The notes under the pieces: model-generated
The model's input: only the letters and a program-made list of their open reading frames with translations
Database searches by the model: none
What the model was told of the DNA's origin: nothing
Made by a program: the position numbers and the translations under genes
Assembly (NCBI RefSeq): GCF_000718635.1
Contig: NZ_JOBF01000002.1
Span: 421,917-485,916 of the forward strand
Length of the DNA stretch: 64,000 bases
Direction: 5' to 3'
From: Streptomyces varsoviensis
GTDB lineage: Bacteria; Actinomycetota; Actinomycetes; Streptomycetales; Streptomycetaceae
Part shown: piece by piece, positions 24,015-33,306 of the stretch
Numbering within the stretch: the stretch's first letter is position 1
How the letters are laid out: every line of letters begins with the position of its first letter

Positions 24015-25025
24015 ATGACGCGACGACTTGCGCTGGTGGCGAAGAAGGTGGGCGTCTCCGAGGCGACCGTCAGCCGGGTGCTGAACGGCAAGCCCGGAGT
24101 CTCGCAGGCCACCCGGCAGGCCGTGCTCACGGCGCTGGACGTGCTCGGTTACGAGCGGCCGACCCAACTGCGCGGGGAGCGCGGCAAGCTCATCGGGCTG
24201 GTGCTGCCCGAACTGTCGAACCCGATCTTCCCCGCCTTCGCCGAGGTCGTCGGCGGCGCGCTCGCCCAGCGCGGGCTCACGCCGGTGCTCTGCACCCAGA
24301 CGCCGGGCGGCATCCAGGAGACGGACTACGTGGAGCTGCTGCTCCAGCAGCAGGTCTCCGGCGTGGTCTTCGCCGGCGGGCTGTACGCGCAGGCGGACGC
24401 GGCGCACGACCACTACCGGCTGCTGCACGCCAGGAACCTGCCGGTCGTCCTGGTCAACGCCCCGATCCCGGGGCTCGACTTCCCCTGCGTCTCCACCGAC
24501 GACGCGGTCGCCGTCCAGCAGGCGTGGCGCCACCTCGCCTCGCTCGGCCACGAGCGGATCGGCCTGGCGCTCGGCCCGGCCGACCACGTGCCCTCGCGCC
24601 GCAAACTGGCCGCCGCGGAGGCGGTGGCGCGGGCGGCGGGCGCCGAGTTGCCGGGTGAGCGCGTGGTGCGCGGCATGTACTCGATGGAGGGCGGTCACAC
24701 GGCGGCCGCCCGGCTGCTGGACGCCGGGGTGACCGGCATCGTCTGCGCCAGCGACATCATCGCGCTGGGCGCGGTGCGGGCCGCGCGCCGACGCGGGTTG
24801 CGGGTCCCGGAGGACGTATCCGTGGTGGGGTACGACGACTCGCCGCTGATGACCGTGACGGAGCCGCCCCTGTCGACCGTACGGCAGCCGATCGACGCGA
24901 TGGGCCGTACCGCGGTGCAACTGCTGACGGCGCAGATCGACGGCAGGGAAGTGGTCCGCGACGAGATCATGTTCGAGCCGGAGCTGGTCGTACGGGGCTC
25001 GACGGGCCCGGCGCCGGCGAGCTGA
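24015..25025 (+). CDS. LacI family transcriptional regulator
   Basis: The 336-residue protein has the LacI helix-turn-helix and hinge (VAKKVGVSEATVSRVLNGKP, residues 8-27) followed by a periplasmic-binding-protein-like sensor domain (LIGLVLPELSNPIFPAFAEV; VGYDDSPLMTVTEPPLSTVR near the end). It is probably the sugar-responsive repressor of the adjacent ABC importer/glucanase operon. A GCAAG...CTTGC site similar to its own operator lies before that operon. ATG at 24015 appears leaderless. Confidence 0.92.
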   Translation: MTRRLALVAKKVGVSEATVSRVLNGKPGVSQATRQAVLTALDVLGYERPTQLRGERGKLIGLVLPELSNPIFPAFAEVVGGALAQRGLTPVLCTQTPGGIQETDYVELLLQQQVSGVVFAGGLYAQADAAHDHYRLLHARNLPVVLVNAPIPGLDFPCVSTDDAVAVQQAWRHLASLGHERIGLALGPADHVPSRRKLAAAEAVARAAGAELPGERVVRGMYSMEGGHTAAARLLDAGVTGIVCASDIIALGAVRAARRRGLRVPEDVSVVGYDDSPLMTVTEPPLSTVRQPIDAMGRTAVQLLTAQIDGREVVRDEIMFEPELVVRGSTGPAPAS

Positions 25026-25141
25026 GGGCCCGATCCCGAGGTCTTGGAGCCCAGCCCGTCGCTCTGAGGTCTCGACCTTCACACGGCGCGAGGCCGCCCC
25101 CGCCGCGTATCGAAACCAGCCCTACCACCTGTCAATATTTT

Positions 25142-25164
25142 GCAAGTTACGCGCGACATCTTGC
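25142..25164 (+). promoter_or_regulatory. Candidate LacI site before the sugar importer operon
   Basis: GCAAG (25142-25146) and CTTGC (25160-25164) form a dyad with a 13-bp centre, repeating the half-sites seen at the LacI gene. It lies about 75 bp before the importer's first start codon, in an AT-richer patch (TCAATATTTTGCAAG). Co-regulation by the LacI protein is inferred from the shared half-sites. Confidence 0.55.
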
Positions 25165-25235
25165 CCTCCTCTGACCCCAGTGCTTGAGTGTGCGCCACCG
25201 CTCACCGCACCGCTCACGCTCAGAGGGGTCCACCG

Positions 25236-26645
25236 ATGTCGTCCACATCGTCCACGTCGTCGTCCACGAGAAGCCGCCGTTCCCTCATACGCGCCTCCGC
25301 GGCCGTCCTCTCCCTGGCCGCGCTCGCCGGGCTCTCCGCCTGCGGCACCAGCAGCGACGGCGGCGATGGCGGCGACGGCGCGCCGGGCGGCAAGGTGAAG
25401 CTCTCCGTCAACGGGCAGCCGCCCACGACGCAGGCGTTCGAGCGCAAGCTCTTCGACAAGCATGTCCGCGAGTTCGAGCAGGCCAACCCCGATATCGACA
25501 TCGTCCCCCACGAGGGCTTCATGGACCCGAAGACCTTCAACGCCAAGCTGGCGGGCGGCAAGCTGGAGGATGTCTTCTACGTCTACTTCACCGACACCCG
25601 CGGCCTGATCGCGAAGAAGCAGGCGGCCGACATCACCGACTACGTCAAGGACATGCCGCACCGCGGCGACGTCCAGGACGAGTTGATGAAGGTGTTCCAG
25701 GACGACAAGGCCCGCCAGTACGGCCTGCCGACCGCCAACTACTCCATGGGCCTGCTCTACAACCGCGCGCTGTTCAAGAAGGCCGGACTCGACCCGGACA
25801 AGCCGCCGCGGACCTGGGCGGAGGTGCGTGCCGCGGCGCGGCGGATCGCCGGGCTCGGCGACAACACCACGGGATACGCGGACTTCTCCAAGAACAATCA
25901 GGGCGGCTGGCACTTCACCGCCGAGCTGTACTCGCGCGGCGGCCGGATGGCCACCGAACAGGACGGGAAGTGGAAGGCCGCGTTCAACTCGGCGGCGGGC
26001 AGGGCCACCCTCCAGGACCTGCACGACATGCGCTGGAAGGACGGCTCCATGGGCAGCAAGCAGTTGCTCCAGGCCGAGGACGTCCAGCGGATGATGGGCA
26101 GCGGAAAGCTCGGGATGTACGTCTCCGCCGCCGACAACATCGCCGTCATCGCCAAGCAGTTCGGCGGCGAGTACCAGGACTACGGCCTCGCGCCCGTACC
26201 CGACGCCAAGGCCACGCTGATCGGCGGCGAGGGGTACATGGTCAACCCCAAGGCCTCGCCGAAGAAGATCAAGGCCGCGGTGAAGTGGCTGCAGTGGAAG
26301 TACCTGAACCCCGATCTCGTCGAGCGGAACATCCAGGACAACCTCGACGCCAAGCTCCCCATCGGACTGCCCATGCCGCCCACGCCCGACATCTGGAAGG
26401 GCTCCGTCCGCGACCGGGTGGAGAAGGCCAAGCGCGCCCACGCCAACGTCCCCGTCGGCAACTACCAGTCCTTCATGGACGCGGCGCCCCGCGTCCCCGG
26501 CCTCATCGAGCCCCCGGAGGCGCAGCAGGTCTACGCGGCGCTCGACAACGCGATGCAGGCCGTCCTCACCGAGAAGGACGCCGACATCGACGCGCTGCTC
26601 GCCGCCGCCCAGAAAAAGGTCGACCAGATCTACAGCGCCCTGTGA
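25236..26645 (+). CDS. Sugar ABC transporter substrate-binding lipoprotein
   Basis: The 469-residue protein has a signal peptide with lipobox LSAC (Cys near residue 36), so it is anchored outside the membrane. It is a family 1 extracellular solute-binding protein (EFEQANPDIDIVPHEGF, NYSMGLLYNRALFKKAGLDP). It begins a tightly packed operon with two permease genes, the next start overlapping its stop. The ATPase is missing, as usual for Streptomyces CUT1 importers that share MsiK. Downstream glucosidase and glucanase genes suggest alpha-glucan oligosaccharides as the ligand. Confidence 0.92.
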   Translation: MSSTSSTSSSTRSRRSLIRASAAVLSLAALAGLSACGTSSDGGDGGDGAPGGKVKLSVNGQPPTTQAFERKLFDKHVREFEQANPDIDIVPHEGFMDPKTFNAKLAGGKLEDVFYVYFTDTRGLIAKKQAADITDYVKDMPHRGDVQDELMKVFQDDKARQYGLPTANYSMGLLYNRALFKKAGLDPDKPPRTWAEVRAAARRIAGLGDNTTGYADFSKNNQGGWHFTAELYSRGGRMATEQDGKWKAAFNSAAGRATLQDLHDMRWKDGSMGSKQLLQAEDVQRMMGSGKLGMYVSAADNIAVIAKQFGGEYQDYGLAPVPDAKATLIGGEGYMVNPKASPKKIKAAVKWLQWKYLNPDLVERNIQDNLDAKLPIGLPMPPTPDIWKGSVRDRVEKAKRAHANVPVGNYQSFMDAAPRVPGLIEPPEAQQVYAALDNAMQAVLTEKDADIDALLAAAQKKVDQIYSAL

Positions 26646-27610
26646 TGGCCGCCGCCCCCGCGCTGGAGACCTCCGTGGCCCCGCCCCAGCCGCCGGCCTC
26701 GCCCGCCGCCGTGTGTCGGGAGCGCCGCGCCGCCCGCCGACGCCGCGCGGTGCGCGAGCACCTGACCGCGTACGGGTTCCTGTGCGCCGCCGTGGTCGTC
26801 TTCGCGCTGTTCTCGTGGTGGCCGATCATCCGCAACGTGCTGCTGAGCTTTCAGAACGTCAACTTCGCCACCGCCAACACCTGGGCGGGCACGGCCAACT
26901 TCGCGAAGCTCTTCCGCGACCCGCTGCTGGTCACGGCGTGGCGCAACACCGCCCTGTTCACCGCCTACGCGCTGGTCCTGGGCTTTCTCGTGCCGTTCCT
27001 CACCGCGGTGCTGCTGAACGAGTTCCGGCACGCCCGCGCGTACTTCCGCGTCCTCGTCTACCTCCCCGTGATGCTGCCGCCCGTCGTCGTGGCGCTGATG
27101 TGGAAGTGGTTCTACGATCCGGGGCCCGGGCTGCTCAACGAGGTGCTGCGCACCCTCCACCTGCCGACGTCCGGCTGGCTGGACTCCTCCTCCACCTCAC
27201 TGGTCTCCCTGGTGATCGTCTCCACCTGGGCCAACATGGGCACCGCCACCCTGATCTACCTGGCGGCCCTCCAGACCATCCCCGGCGAGCTGTACGAGGC
27301 GGCGGAGCTGGACGGCGCCAACCTCTGGCAGCGGCTGCGCCACGTCACGATCCCGCAGACCCGGTTCGTGCTGCTGGTCCTCCTGCTGCTCCAGATCGTC
27401 GCGACGATGCAGGTGTTCACGGAGCCGTACGTGATGACCGGCGGCGGGCCCGACGACTCCACGGTCACCGTGATGTTCCTCGTCTACCGCTACGCCTTCG
27501 TCTACAACGACTTCGGCACCGCGAGCGCCCTGAGCCTGCTGCTGCTCGTCGTGCTCGCCGCCTTCTCCGCCCTCTACCTGCGCGCCACCCGCGGCGCCAA
27601 GGAGGACTGA
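26645..27610 (+). CDS. Sugar ABC transporter permease (MalF-like)
   Basis: The 321-residue membrane protein has six predicted segments and the EAA loop EAAELDGANLWQRLRHVTIP near residue 220, which contacts the ATPase. The N-terminus is Ala/Pro-rich then Arg-rich (RERRAARRRRAVREH). Its ATG overlaps the stop of the binding-protein gene by one base (TGATG), so translation is coupled. It forms the channel with the next gene's product. The ATPase is probably the shared MsiK-type protein encoded elsewhere. Confidence 0.93.
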   Translation: MAAAPALETSVAPPQPPASPAAVCRERRAARRRRAVREHLTAYGFLCAAVVVFALFSWWPIIRNVLLSFQNVNFATANTWAGTANFAKLFRDPLLVTAWRNTALFTAYALVLGFLVPFLTAVLLNEFRHARAYFRVLVYLPVMLPPVVVALMWKWFYDPGPGLLNEVLRTLHLPTSGWLDSSSTSLVSLVIVSTWANMGTATLIYLAALQTIPGELYEAAELDGANLWQRLRHVTIPQTRFVLLVLLLLQIVATMQVFTEPYVMTGGGPDDSTVTVMFLVYRYAFVYNDFGTASALSLLLLVVLAAFSALYLRATRGAKED

Positions 27611-28491
27611 TGGCCGCCTCCACCCGTACGCTCGTCCGCCCCGGCGTGCTGCGCACCCGCAAGGGGAAGCTCGTCTACTGGACGGCGCTGGCCGTGGCGG
27701 TGGCCCTGTTCGCCGTCGCCTTCCTCGTACCGCTCTACTGGGCCGCGACGGGCGCGATGAAGTCGTCGGCGGAGCTGGCGCGGAATCCGCCCACGTACGT
27801 CCCCGAGCACTGGCACCCGGAGAACTACGCCCACGCCTGGCGCGAGATGGACCTCACCCGCTACTTCCTCAACACGGTGCTGCTGGCGGGCGGCGCCTGG
27901 CTGATCCAGCTCGCGGTGCAGGTCCCCGCCGCGTACGCGCTGTCCAAGCTGCGGCCCCGGTTCGGGAACATCGTCCTGGGCCTGATGCTGGTCACGCTGA
28001 TGATGCCGGCCACGGCGCTGCTGGTGCCCGCCTACCTCACGGTCGTCGACGTGCCGCTGGTCAACCGGAACCTGATCAACAGCCCCAGCGCGGTCTGGCT
28101 GCCCGCCGCCGCCAACGCCTTCAACATCTACCTCCTCAAGAACTTCTTCGACCGCGTCCCCGACGAACTGCTGGACGCCGCCCGCATCGACGGCGCGGGC
28201 CCGATCGGCACGATGTGGCGGATCGTGCTGCCGCTGTCCCGGCCGATCCTCGCCGTGGTGTCGATCCTCTCCGTCGTCGCCGCGTGGAAGGACTTCCTCT
28301 GGCCGCTGCTCGTCCTGCCCGACCCGGCGCGGCAACCGCTGAGCGTCTTCCTCCAGCGCGTCTCCCAGGACACCCCGCTCAACAGCCTGGTGGCGGGCCT
28401 GGTGATGGCCTCGCTGCCGCTGATCGCGCTGTTCCTGGTCTTCCAGCGGCAGATCATCGCCGGCCTCGGCGCGGGCGGCCTCAAGGGCTGA
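27610..28491 (+). CDS. Sugar ABC transporter permease (MalG-like)
   Basis: The 293-residue partner permease has six hydrophobic segments, the EAA-type loop LLDAARIDGAGPIGTMWRIV near residue 195, and the MalG-like segment SSAELARNPPTYVPEHW after the first helix. Its ATG overlaps the preceding stop by one base (TGATG). Together with the upstream permease it forms a heterodimeric importer for an oligosaccharide. Confidence 0.93.
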   Translation: MAASTRTLVRPGVLRTRKGKLVYWTALAVAVALFAVAFLVPLYWAATGAMKSSAELARNPPTYVPEHWHPENYAHAWREMDLTRYFLNTVLLAGGAWLIQLAVQVPAAYALSKLRPRFGNIVLGLMLVTLMMPATALLVPAYLTVVDVPLVNRNLINSPSAVWLPAAANAFNIYLLKNFFDRVPDELLDAARIDGAGPIGTMWRIVLPLSRPILAVVSILSVVAAWKDFLWPLLVLPDPARQPLSVFLQRVSQDTPLNSLVAGLVMASLPLIALFLVFQRQIIAGLGAGGLKG

Positions 28492-28616
28492 GCCCGCTGC
28501 CCCCGCCTGCCCCGGCCGCTCCGTTCGCCCGTACGTCCATCAGCACGAGCCCGGCCCCGTACGCCCCCACGCATCGCGCATGAAACCGTACACACCCGTA
28601 CGAAAGGACCCCTCCT

Positions 28617-30191
28617 TTGCCCCGCACGGACTGGTGGCGCACCGCTGCCATCTACCAGGTGTACGTACGCTCCTTCGCCGACGGCAACGGCGACGGGACC
28701 GGCGATCTGGCCGGGGCCCGCGCCCGGCTGCCGTACCTGGCGGAGCTGGGCGTGGACGCGCTGTGGTTCACCCCCTGGTATCTCTCGCCGCTCGCCGACG
28801 GCGGCTACGACGTCGCCGACTACCGCACCGTCGACCCGGCCTTCGGCACCCTCGCCGAGGCGGAGCGGCTGCTGGCCGAGGCGCGCGAGCTGGGGATGCG
28901 CACCATCGTCGACATCGTGCCCAACCACGTCTCGGACCAGCACCCGTGGTTCAAGGCGGCGCTCGCCGCCGGCCCCGGCTCGCCGGAGCAGGACCTGTTT
29001 CACTTCCGGCCGCCCTCCGACGAGCCGCCCAACGACTGGGTGGGCGAGTTCGGCGGCGTCCCCTGGTCGCGCACCGAGAGCGGCCAGTGGTACCTGCACC
29101 TCTTCAGCCCCGAACAGCCCGACCTCAACTGGGGCCACCCGGCGGTGCGTCAGGAGCACGAGGACGTGCTGCGGTTCTGGTTCGAGCGAGGCGCCGCGGG
29201 CGTACGGATCGATTCCGCGGCGCTCCTCGCCAAGGCAGACGGGCTCCCCGACATGCCCGGCGACGGAGCCTCCGGCGGGCACCCCTTCCACGACCGGCCC
29301 GAGCTGCACGGCATCTACCGCTCCTGGCGGCGGCTGGCCGAGGAGTACGGCGCCGTGCTCATCGGCGAGATCTGGCTGCCCGACGCCGAACGCTTCGCCC
29401 GCTACCTGCGCCCCGACGAGCTGCACACCGCCTTCAACTTCGACTTCCTGGCCCGCCCCTGGGACGCGGCCGAACTGCGCGCCTCCATCGACCTGACGCT
29501 CGCCGCCCACGCCCCGGTCGGCGCCCCCGCGACCTGGGTGCTGGCCAACCACGACGTGACCCGTACGGTCACCCGCTACGGACGGGCCGACGACACCGGC
29601 TTCGCCTTCGAGCGCAAGCGCTTCGGGGTGGCGAGCGACCTCGCCCTGGGCACCCGCCGGGCGCGCGCGGCGGCGCTGCTCACCCTGGCCCTGCCCGGCT
29701 CCGTCTACCTCTACCAGGGCGAGGAACTGGGCCTGCCGGAGGCGGAGATCCCGCCCGAGCTGGTGCAGGACCCGATGTACGCCCGCTCCGGCGGCGTGGA
29801 CCCGGGTCGCGACGGCTGCCGGGTGCCGCTGCCCTGGCGCTCCGGCGGCGACGGCCCGAGCTGGCTGCCGCGCCCGGCCGGCTGGGAGCGGTACGCGGCC
29901 GACCGGCAGGCCGCCGACCCGCACTCGATGCTCGCCCTCTACCGCACCGCGCTGCGCACGCGCCGCTCCTTCCGCGACGCGGGCCCGCTGCGCTGGCTGC
30001 GTACGGACGCCGAGCACGCGCTGTCGTTCGCGCGGGCCCTGCCGGACGGCGGCGGCAGCGTGCTGTGCGTCGTCAACCTCGGCGCGGCGGACGTGGCGCT
30101 TCCGCCGCACCGCGAACTTCTGCTGGCCAGCGGCCCCTTGACAGCACGGGGCGCGCTGCCGCAGGACACGGCGGTCTGGCTGCGGGGCTGA
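28617..30191 (+). CDS. GH13 alpha-glucosidase (oligo-1,6-glucosidase-like)
   Basis: The 524-residue protein lacks a signal peptide and has the GH13 barrel motifs: DIVPNHVS, GVRIDSAAL with nucleophile Asp199, IGEIWLP with acid/base Glu251, and ANHDVTR with Asp313. The QVYVRSFADGNGDGTGDLAG start is typical of subfamilies acting on small alpha-glucosides. TTG at 28617 is preceded by GAAAGGA. It follows the permeases after 125 bp and probably degrades imported oligosaccharides in the cytoplasm. Trehalose or sucrose specificity cannot be excluded. Confidence 0.93.
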   Translation: MPRTDWWRTAAIYQVYVRSFADGNGDGTGDLAGARARLPYLAELGVDALWFTPWYLSPLADGGYDVADYRTVDPAFGTLAEAERLLAEARELGMRTIVDIVPNHVSDQHPWFKAALAAGPGSPEQDLFHFRPPSDEPPNDWVGEFGGVPWSRTESGQWYLHLFSPEQPDLNWGHPAVRQEHEDVLRFWFERGAAGVRIDSAALLAKADGLPDMPGDGASGGHPFHDRPELHGIYRSWRRLAEEYGAVLIGEIWLPDAERFARYLRPDELHTAFNFDFLARPWDAAELRASIDLTLAAHAPVGAPATWVLANHDVTRTVTRYGRADDTGFAFERKRFGVASDLALGTRRARAAALLTLALPGSVYLYQGEELGLPEAEIPPELVQDPMYARSGGVDPGRDGCRVPLPWRSGGDGPSWLPRPAGWERYAADRQAADPHSMLALYRTALRTRRSFRDAGPLRWLRTDAEHALSFARALPDGGGSVLCVVNLGAADVALPPHRELLLASGPLTARGALPQDTAVWLRG

Positions 30192-30238
30192 GCGCCCCGG
30201 GCCGGGCCGCCGCCCACCCTCCCATCGAAGGGAATGTC

Positions 30239-32779
30239 ATGGGCACAACAGAAAAACGCACCACAGAAAAACCCACCACAGAGAACACCGCTCATCGCAC
30301 CGCACACCGCTCCAGAGCCTGGCGACCCGTGCTGGCCGCCCTGCTCGGCACCGGACTCCTGCTGGCCGCCGGCCCCACGGCCGTCGCGGGCACCGCACCG
30401 GACCCCGGCCCGGCCGGCGGCTCCCCCCTCCCCGTCCGGCTCAGCGCCGACGAGGACGCCGACCGCGCGCTCGACGGCGACCCCGGCTCGTACGCGCGGG
30501 GCACCGCCTCCCGCTGGGTACGGGCCGACCTCGGGTCGACCCGCCGCCTGGACCGGGTCGAACTCCGCCTGCCCGGCGCGGCCCAGCGCGTCCAGCTCCA
30601 GGGCTCCGTCAACGGCCGCGACTTCGTGGACCTCTCCGACGCCCGCCCCCGCGCCGGCCACGTCACGCTGCGCCTCGGCGGCACCCCGCTGCGCTACGTC
30701 CGCGTCGCCGGAGCGCAGCGCGTCGGCGAAGTCGCCGTGTACCCCGCGGCGTCGGGCGACACCACACCCCCGAAGGCGCCGGGCGGCATCCGGCTGAACG
30801 GCGCCACTCTGAGCTGGGCACGCGTCGCCGACGCGGCCGGATACGACGTCTACGCCGACGGCCGGCTGCGCACCAGGCTCCCCGCGACGGCGACGAGCTG
30901 GCAGGACACCACGGCGCCCGGCGGCAGCGAGCACACCACCGCGTACCGCGTACGGGCCCGCGACGCCGCCGGCAACGAGTCGCCCGACAGCCGCACGGCC
31001 AACCGCACCGTCGCGGCCGGCAAGGGCTCCACGCGCCCCGCGTTCACCCCGTCGGCCGGCAAGCCCGCCCCCGCCCCGGCCCAGCGGCAGGGCAAGGCGG
31101 CGACCGGCGCCACCATGCCGTACCGGACCGTCGAGGCGGAATCCGCCGCGACCGGCGGCGGCGCCCAGGTCGTCGGGCCCAACCGGAAGATCGGCGATCT
31201 GGCGGGCGAGGCGTCGGGCCGCAAGGCCGTGACCCTCAAGGAGACCGGCCAGTACGTCGAGTTCACCACCCCCGTGGAGACCAACACCCTCGTCACCCGG
31301 TTCTCCATCCCGGACGCCCCGGGCGGCGGCGGCATCAACGCGACGCTGAACGTCTACGTGGACGGCGCGAAGACGAAACCGCTCGACCTCACGTCCAAGT
31401 ACGCCTGGCTTTACGGGCCCGAGGCGGGGCCGGTGAACGACCCGGGCGCGGGGCCCGCCCGGCACATCTACGACGAGGCGCGCCTCGACCTCGGCCGCAC
31501 CGTACCGGCGGGCAGCAGGATCCGGCTCCAGAAGGACGCCGGCAACTCCTCCTCGTACGCCATCGACTTCGTCGACTTCGAGAAGGTCACCGCCCTCCCC
31601 AACCCGGACCCGGCGGCGTATGTGCAACCGGCCGGATTCGGCCACCAGGACGTGCAGAACGCGCTGGACAAGGCCCGGATGGACACCACCGGGAAGCTCA
31701 AGGGCGTCTATCTGCCGCCGGGCGACTACGAGACCTCCAGCAAGTTCCAGGTCTACCTGAAGCCCGTGAAGGTCATCGGCGCCGGACCGTGGTTCACCCG
31801 CTTCCACGCCCCCGCCGGGCAGCAGAACACCGACATCGGCTTCCGCGCGGCGGACGGCGCGGGCGGCTCGACGTTCTCCGGCTTCGCGTACTTCGGGAAC
31901 TACACCTCGCGCATCGACGGGCCCGGCAAGGTCTTCGACTTCCAGAACATCTCGGGCATCACCCTCGACAACATCTGGGCCGAGCACCTGGTCTGCCTCT
32001 ACTGGGGCGCCAACACCGACCGGATGACGATCAAGAACAACCGCATCCGCGACACCTTCGCCGACGGTCTGAACATGACCAACGGCTCCTCCGACAACCT
32101 CGTGACCAACAACGAGGCGCGGTCCACCGGCGACGACTCGTTCGCGCTGTTCTCCGCCCTCGACGCGGGCGGCGGCGAGCAGACGAACAACGTCTACGAG
32201 AACCTCACCTCCAAGCTCACCTGGCGCGCCGCGGGCCTGGCCGTCTACGGCGGTCAGCTCAACACCTTCCGCAACATCCGGGTCACCGACACCCTGGTGT
32301 ACGCGGGGGTCACCATCTCGTCGCTGGACTTCGGGTTCCCGATGAACGGCTTCGGCCCCGGCCGCACCACGTTCGAGAACCTCGCCCTCGACCGCACGGG
32401 CGGCCACTTCTGGAACGGGCAGACCTTCCCCGGCATCTGGCTCTTCTCGGCCTCGAAGCCGTTCCGGGCGATCCGGGTGAACGGCGCCGTGATCACCGAC
32501 CCGACGTACCACGGGATCATGTTCCAGACGAACTACGTCGGAGGGCGGCCGCAGAACCCGGTCGAGGACACGGAGCTGTCGGACGTGACCGTCTCCGGGG
32601 CGAAGAAGAGCGGCGACGAGTACGACGCGAGGTCCGGCTTCGGGATCTGGGCCAACGAGATGCCGGAGCCGGGCCAGGGCCCGGCCGTGGGCGCGGCCAC
32701 GTTCCGGCGGCTGACGCTGCGGGACAACGCGGAGAACATCCGTAACACCACCTCCACATTCAAGATCAATGTGATGTGA
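30239..32779 (+). CDS. Secreted GH87-type alpha-1,3-glucanase (mycodextranase-like), multidomain
   Basis: The 846-residue precursor has a long signal (about 50 residues, AALLGTGLLLAAGPTAVAG), an F5/8-type discoidin-like domain (~60-160), a fibronectin-III-like domain (~175-255), a CBM6/35-like domain (~290-445, YRTVEAESAATGGG) and a right-handed beta-helix (~460-846). In the helix, Asp609 in FADGLNM and the pair Asp632-Asp633 in TGDDSFALF have the 23-24-residue spacing recalled for GH87 catalytic aspartates. GH87 enzymes cut alpha-1,3-glucan or nigeran of fungal walls. AAGGGA precedes the ATG. It closes the importer/glucosidase operon and probably feeds it. Confidence 0.85.
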   Translation: MGTTEKRTTEKPTTENTAHRTAHRSRAWRPVLAALLGTGLLLAAGPTAVAGTAPDPGPAGGSPLPVRLSADEDADRALDGDPGSYARGTASRWVRADLGSTRRLDRVELRLPGAAQRVQLQGSVNGRDFVDLSDARPRAGHVTLRLGGTPLRYVRVAGAQRVGEVAVYPAASGDTTPPKAPGGIRLNGATLSWARVADAAGYDVYADGRLRTRLPATATSWQDTTAPGGSEHTTAYRVRARDAAGNESPDSRTANRTVAAGKGSTRPAFTPSAGKPAPAPAQRQGKAATGATMPYRTVEAESAATGGGAQVVGPNRKIGDLAGEASGRKAVTLKETGQYVEFTTPVETNTLVTRFSIPDAPGGGGINATLNVYVDGAKTKPLDLTSKYAWLYGPEAGPVNDPGAGPARHIYDEARLDLGRTVPAGSRIRLQKDAGNSSSYAIDFVDFEKVTALPNPDPAAYVQPAGFGHQDVQNALDKARMDTTGKLKGVYLPPGDYETSSKFQVYLKPVKVIGAGPWFTRFHAPAGQQNTDIGFRAADGAGGSTFSGFAYFGNYTSRIDGPGKVFDFQNISGITLDNIWAEHLVCLYWGANTDRMTIKNNRIRDTFADGLNMTNGSSDNLVTNNEARSTGDDSFALFSALDAGGGEQTNNVYENLTSKLTWRAAGLAVYGGQLNTFRNIRVTDTLVYAGVTISSLDFGFPMNGFGPGRTTFENLALDRTGGHFWNGQTFPGIWLFSASKPFRAIRVNGAVITDPTYHGIMFQTNYVGGRPQNPVEDTELSDVTVSGAKKSGDEYDARSGFGIWANEMPEPGQGPAVGAATFRRLTLRDNAENIRNTTSTFKINVM

Positions 32780-32802
32780 GGGGCGGGCTCCGGGTTCGAC
32801 GG

Positions 32803-32819
32803 CCGGGCCTTGGGCCCGG
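32803..32819 (+). terminator. Hairpin after the glucanase gene
   Basis: CCGGGCC (32803-32809) pairs with GGCCCGG (32813-32819) around a 3-nt loop, 24 bp past the glucanase stop. More CCGGGCC words follow to 32910, allowing alternative hairpins. No T-run is present. It probably ends the operon. Confidence 0.5.
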
Positions 32820-33050
32820 ATGGTCGGGCCCGGGGCACGGGGGTTCAGCGGCCGGGCCGCGTGCTCGGCCAGCCGGGCCCGGGACCCGGTGGCCGGGTCG
32901 CCGCGGAAGGGGCGGCGGCCCGGCCGTGGGCCGGGGTGAGGCCGTTGATTCCGGCATGTGGACGCAGGGGAAACGTTCCTGCGGGTGGGCGCCGCGCACC
33001 GTGTCGGCGTTGCCCTGGCGCGGACGCCACGGAGCACGTATACGGAGAGG

Positions 33051-33209
33051 ATGGACGATCCCTTCCGCTTCAGCGAACCACTCCTCATCTGCGATCAACT
33101 CCTGTCCAACTCCGTCGGGTTGCCGGGCGGGCGCGGCGACCTCACAGCCGACACGGACGAGCGCGCCCCCGCCCGGCCGAAGGCGGAGCCGCCCGCATCG
33201 AAGGAATGA
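33051..33209 (+). CDS. Short protein of unknown function (52 residues)
   Basis: The frame starts at ATG 33051 directly after ACGGAGAGG and reads 52 codons with about 85 percent G/C third positions. The product has a hydrophobic front (FSEPLLICDQLLSNSVGLPG) and a charged, Pro/Ala-rich tail ending PPASKE. I do not recognise it. It stands alone between the glucanase operon and a convergent regulator gene. A small secreted-peptide precursor or a chance frame are both possible. Confidence 0.4.
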   Translation: MDDPFRFSEPLLICDQLLSNSVGLPGGRGDLTADTDERAPARPKAEPPASKE

Positions 33210-33306
33210 CCCGGTACGGGGCGGGGCGACGCCGGGCGCTGCCTCGGATCGGCTGACATCGCGCTCCCGAGCGCTCGGCTCGCGGAAGCGTCGCGAACCG
33301 CACGGT

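Noticed and set aside
23399..24130. Minus-strand gene encoding a repeated Trp-Ile-Gly-Ser-Thr pentapeptide
   Set aside because: It arises only because the 15-bp array is a multiple of three; it overlaps the SPI-like gene and the LacI operator and has no credible start.
29939..33088. Open frame of about 1050 codons antisense to the glucanase gene
   Set aside because: Typical high-GC shadow frame; the plus strand has a signal peptide, domains and catalytic aspartates.
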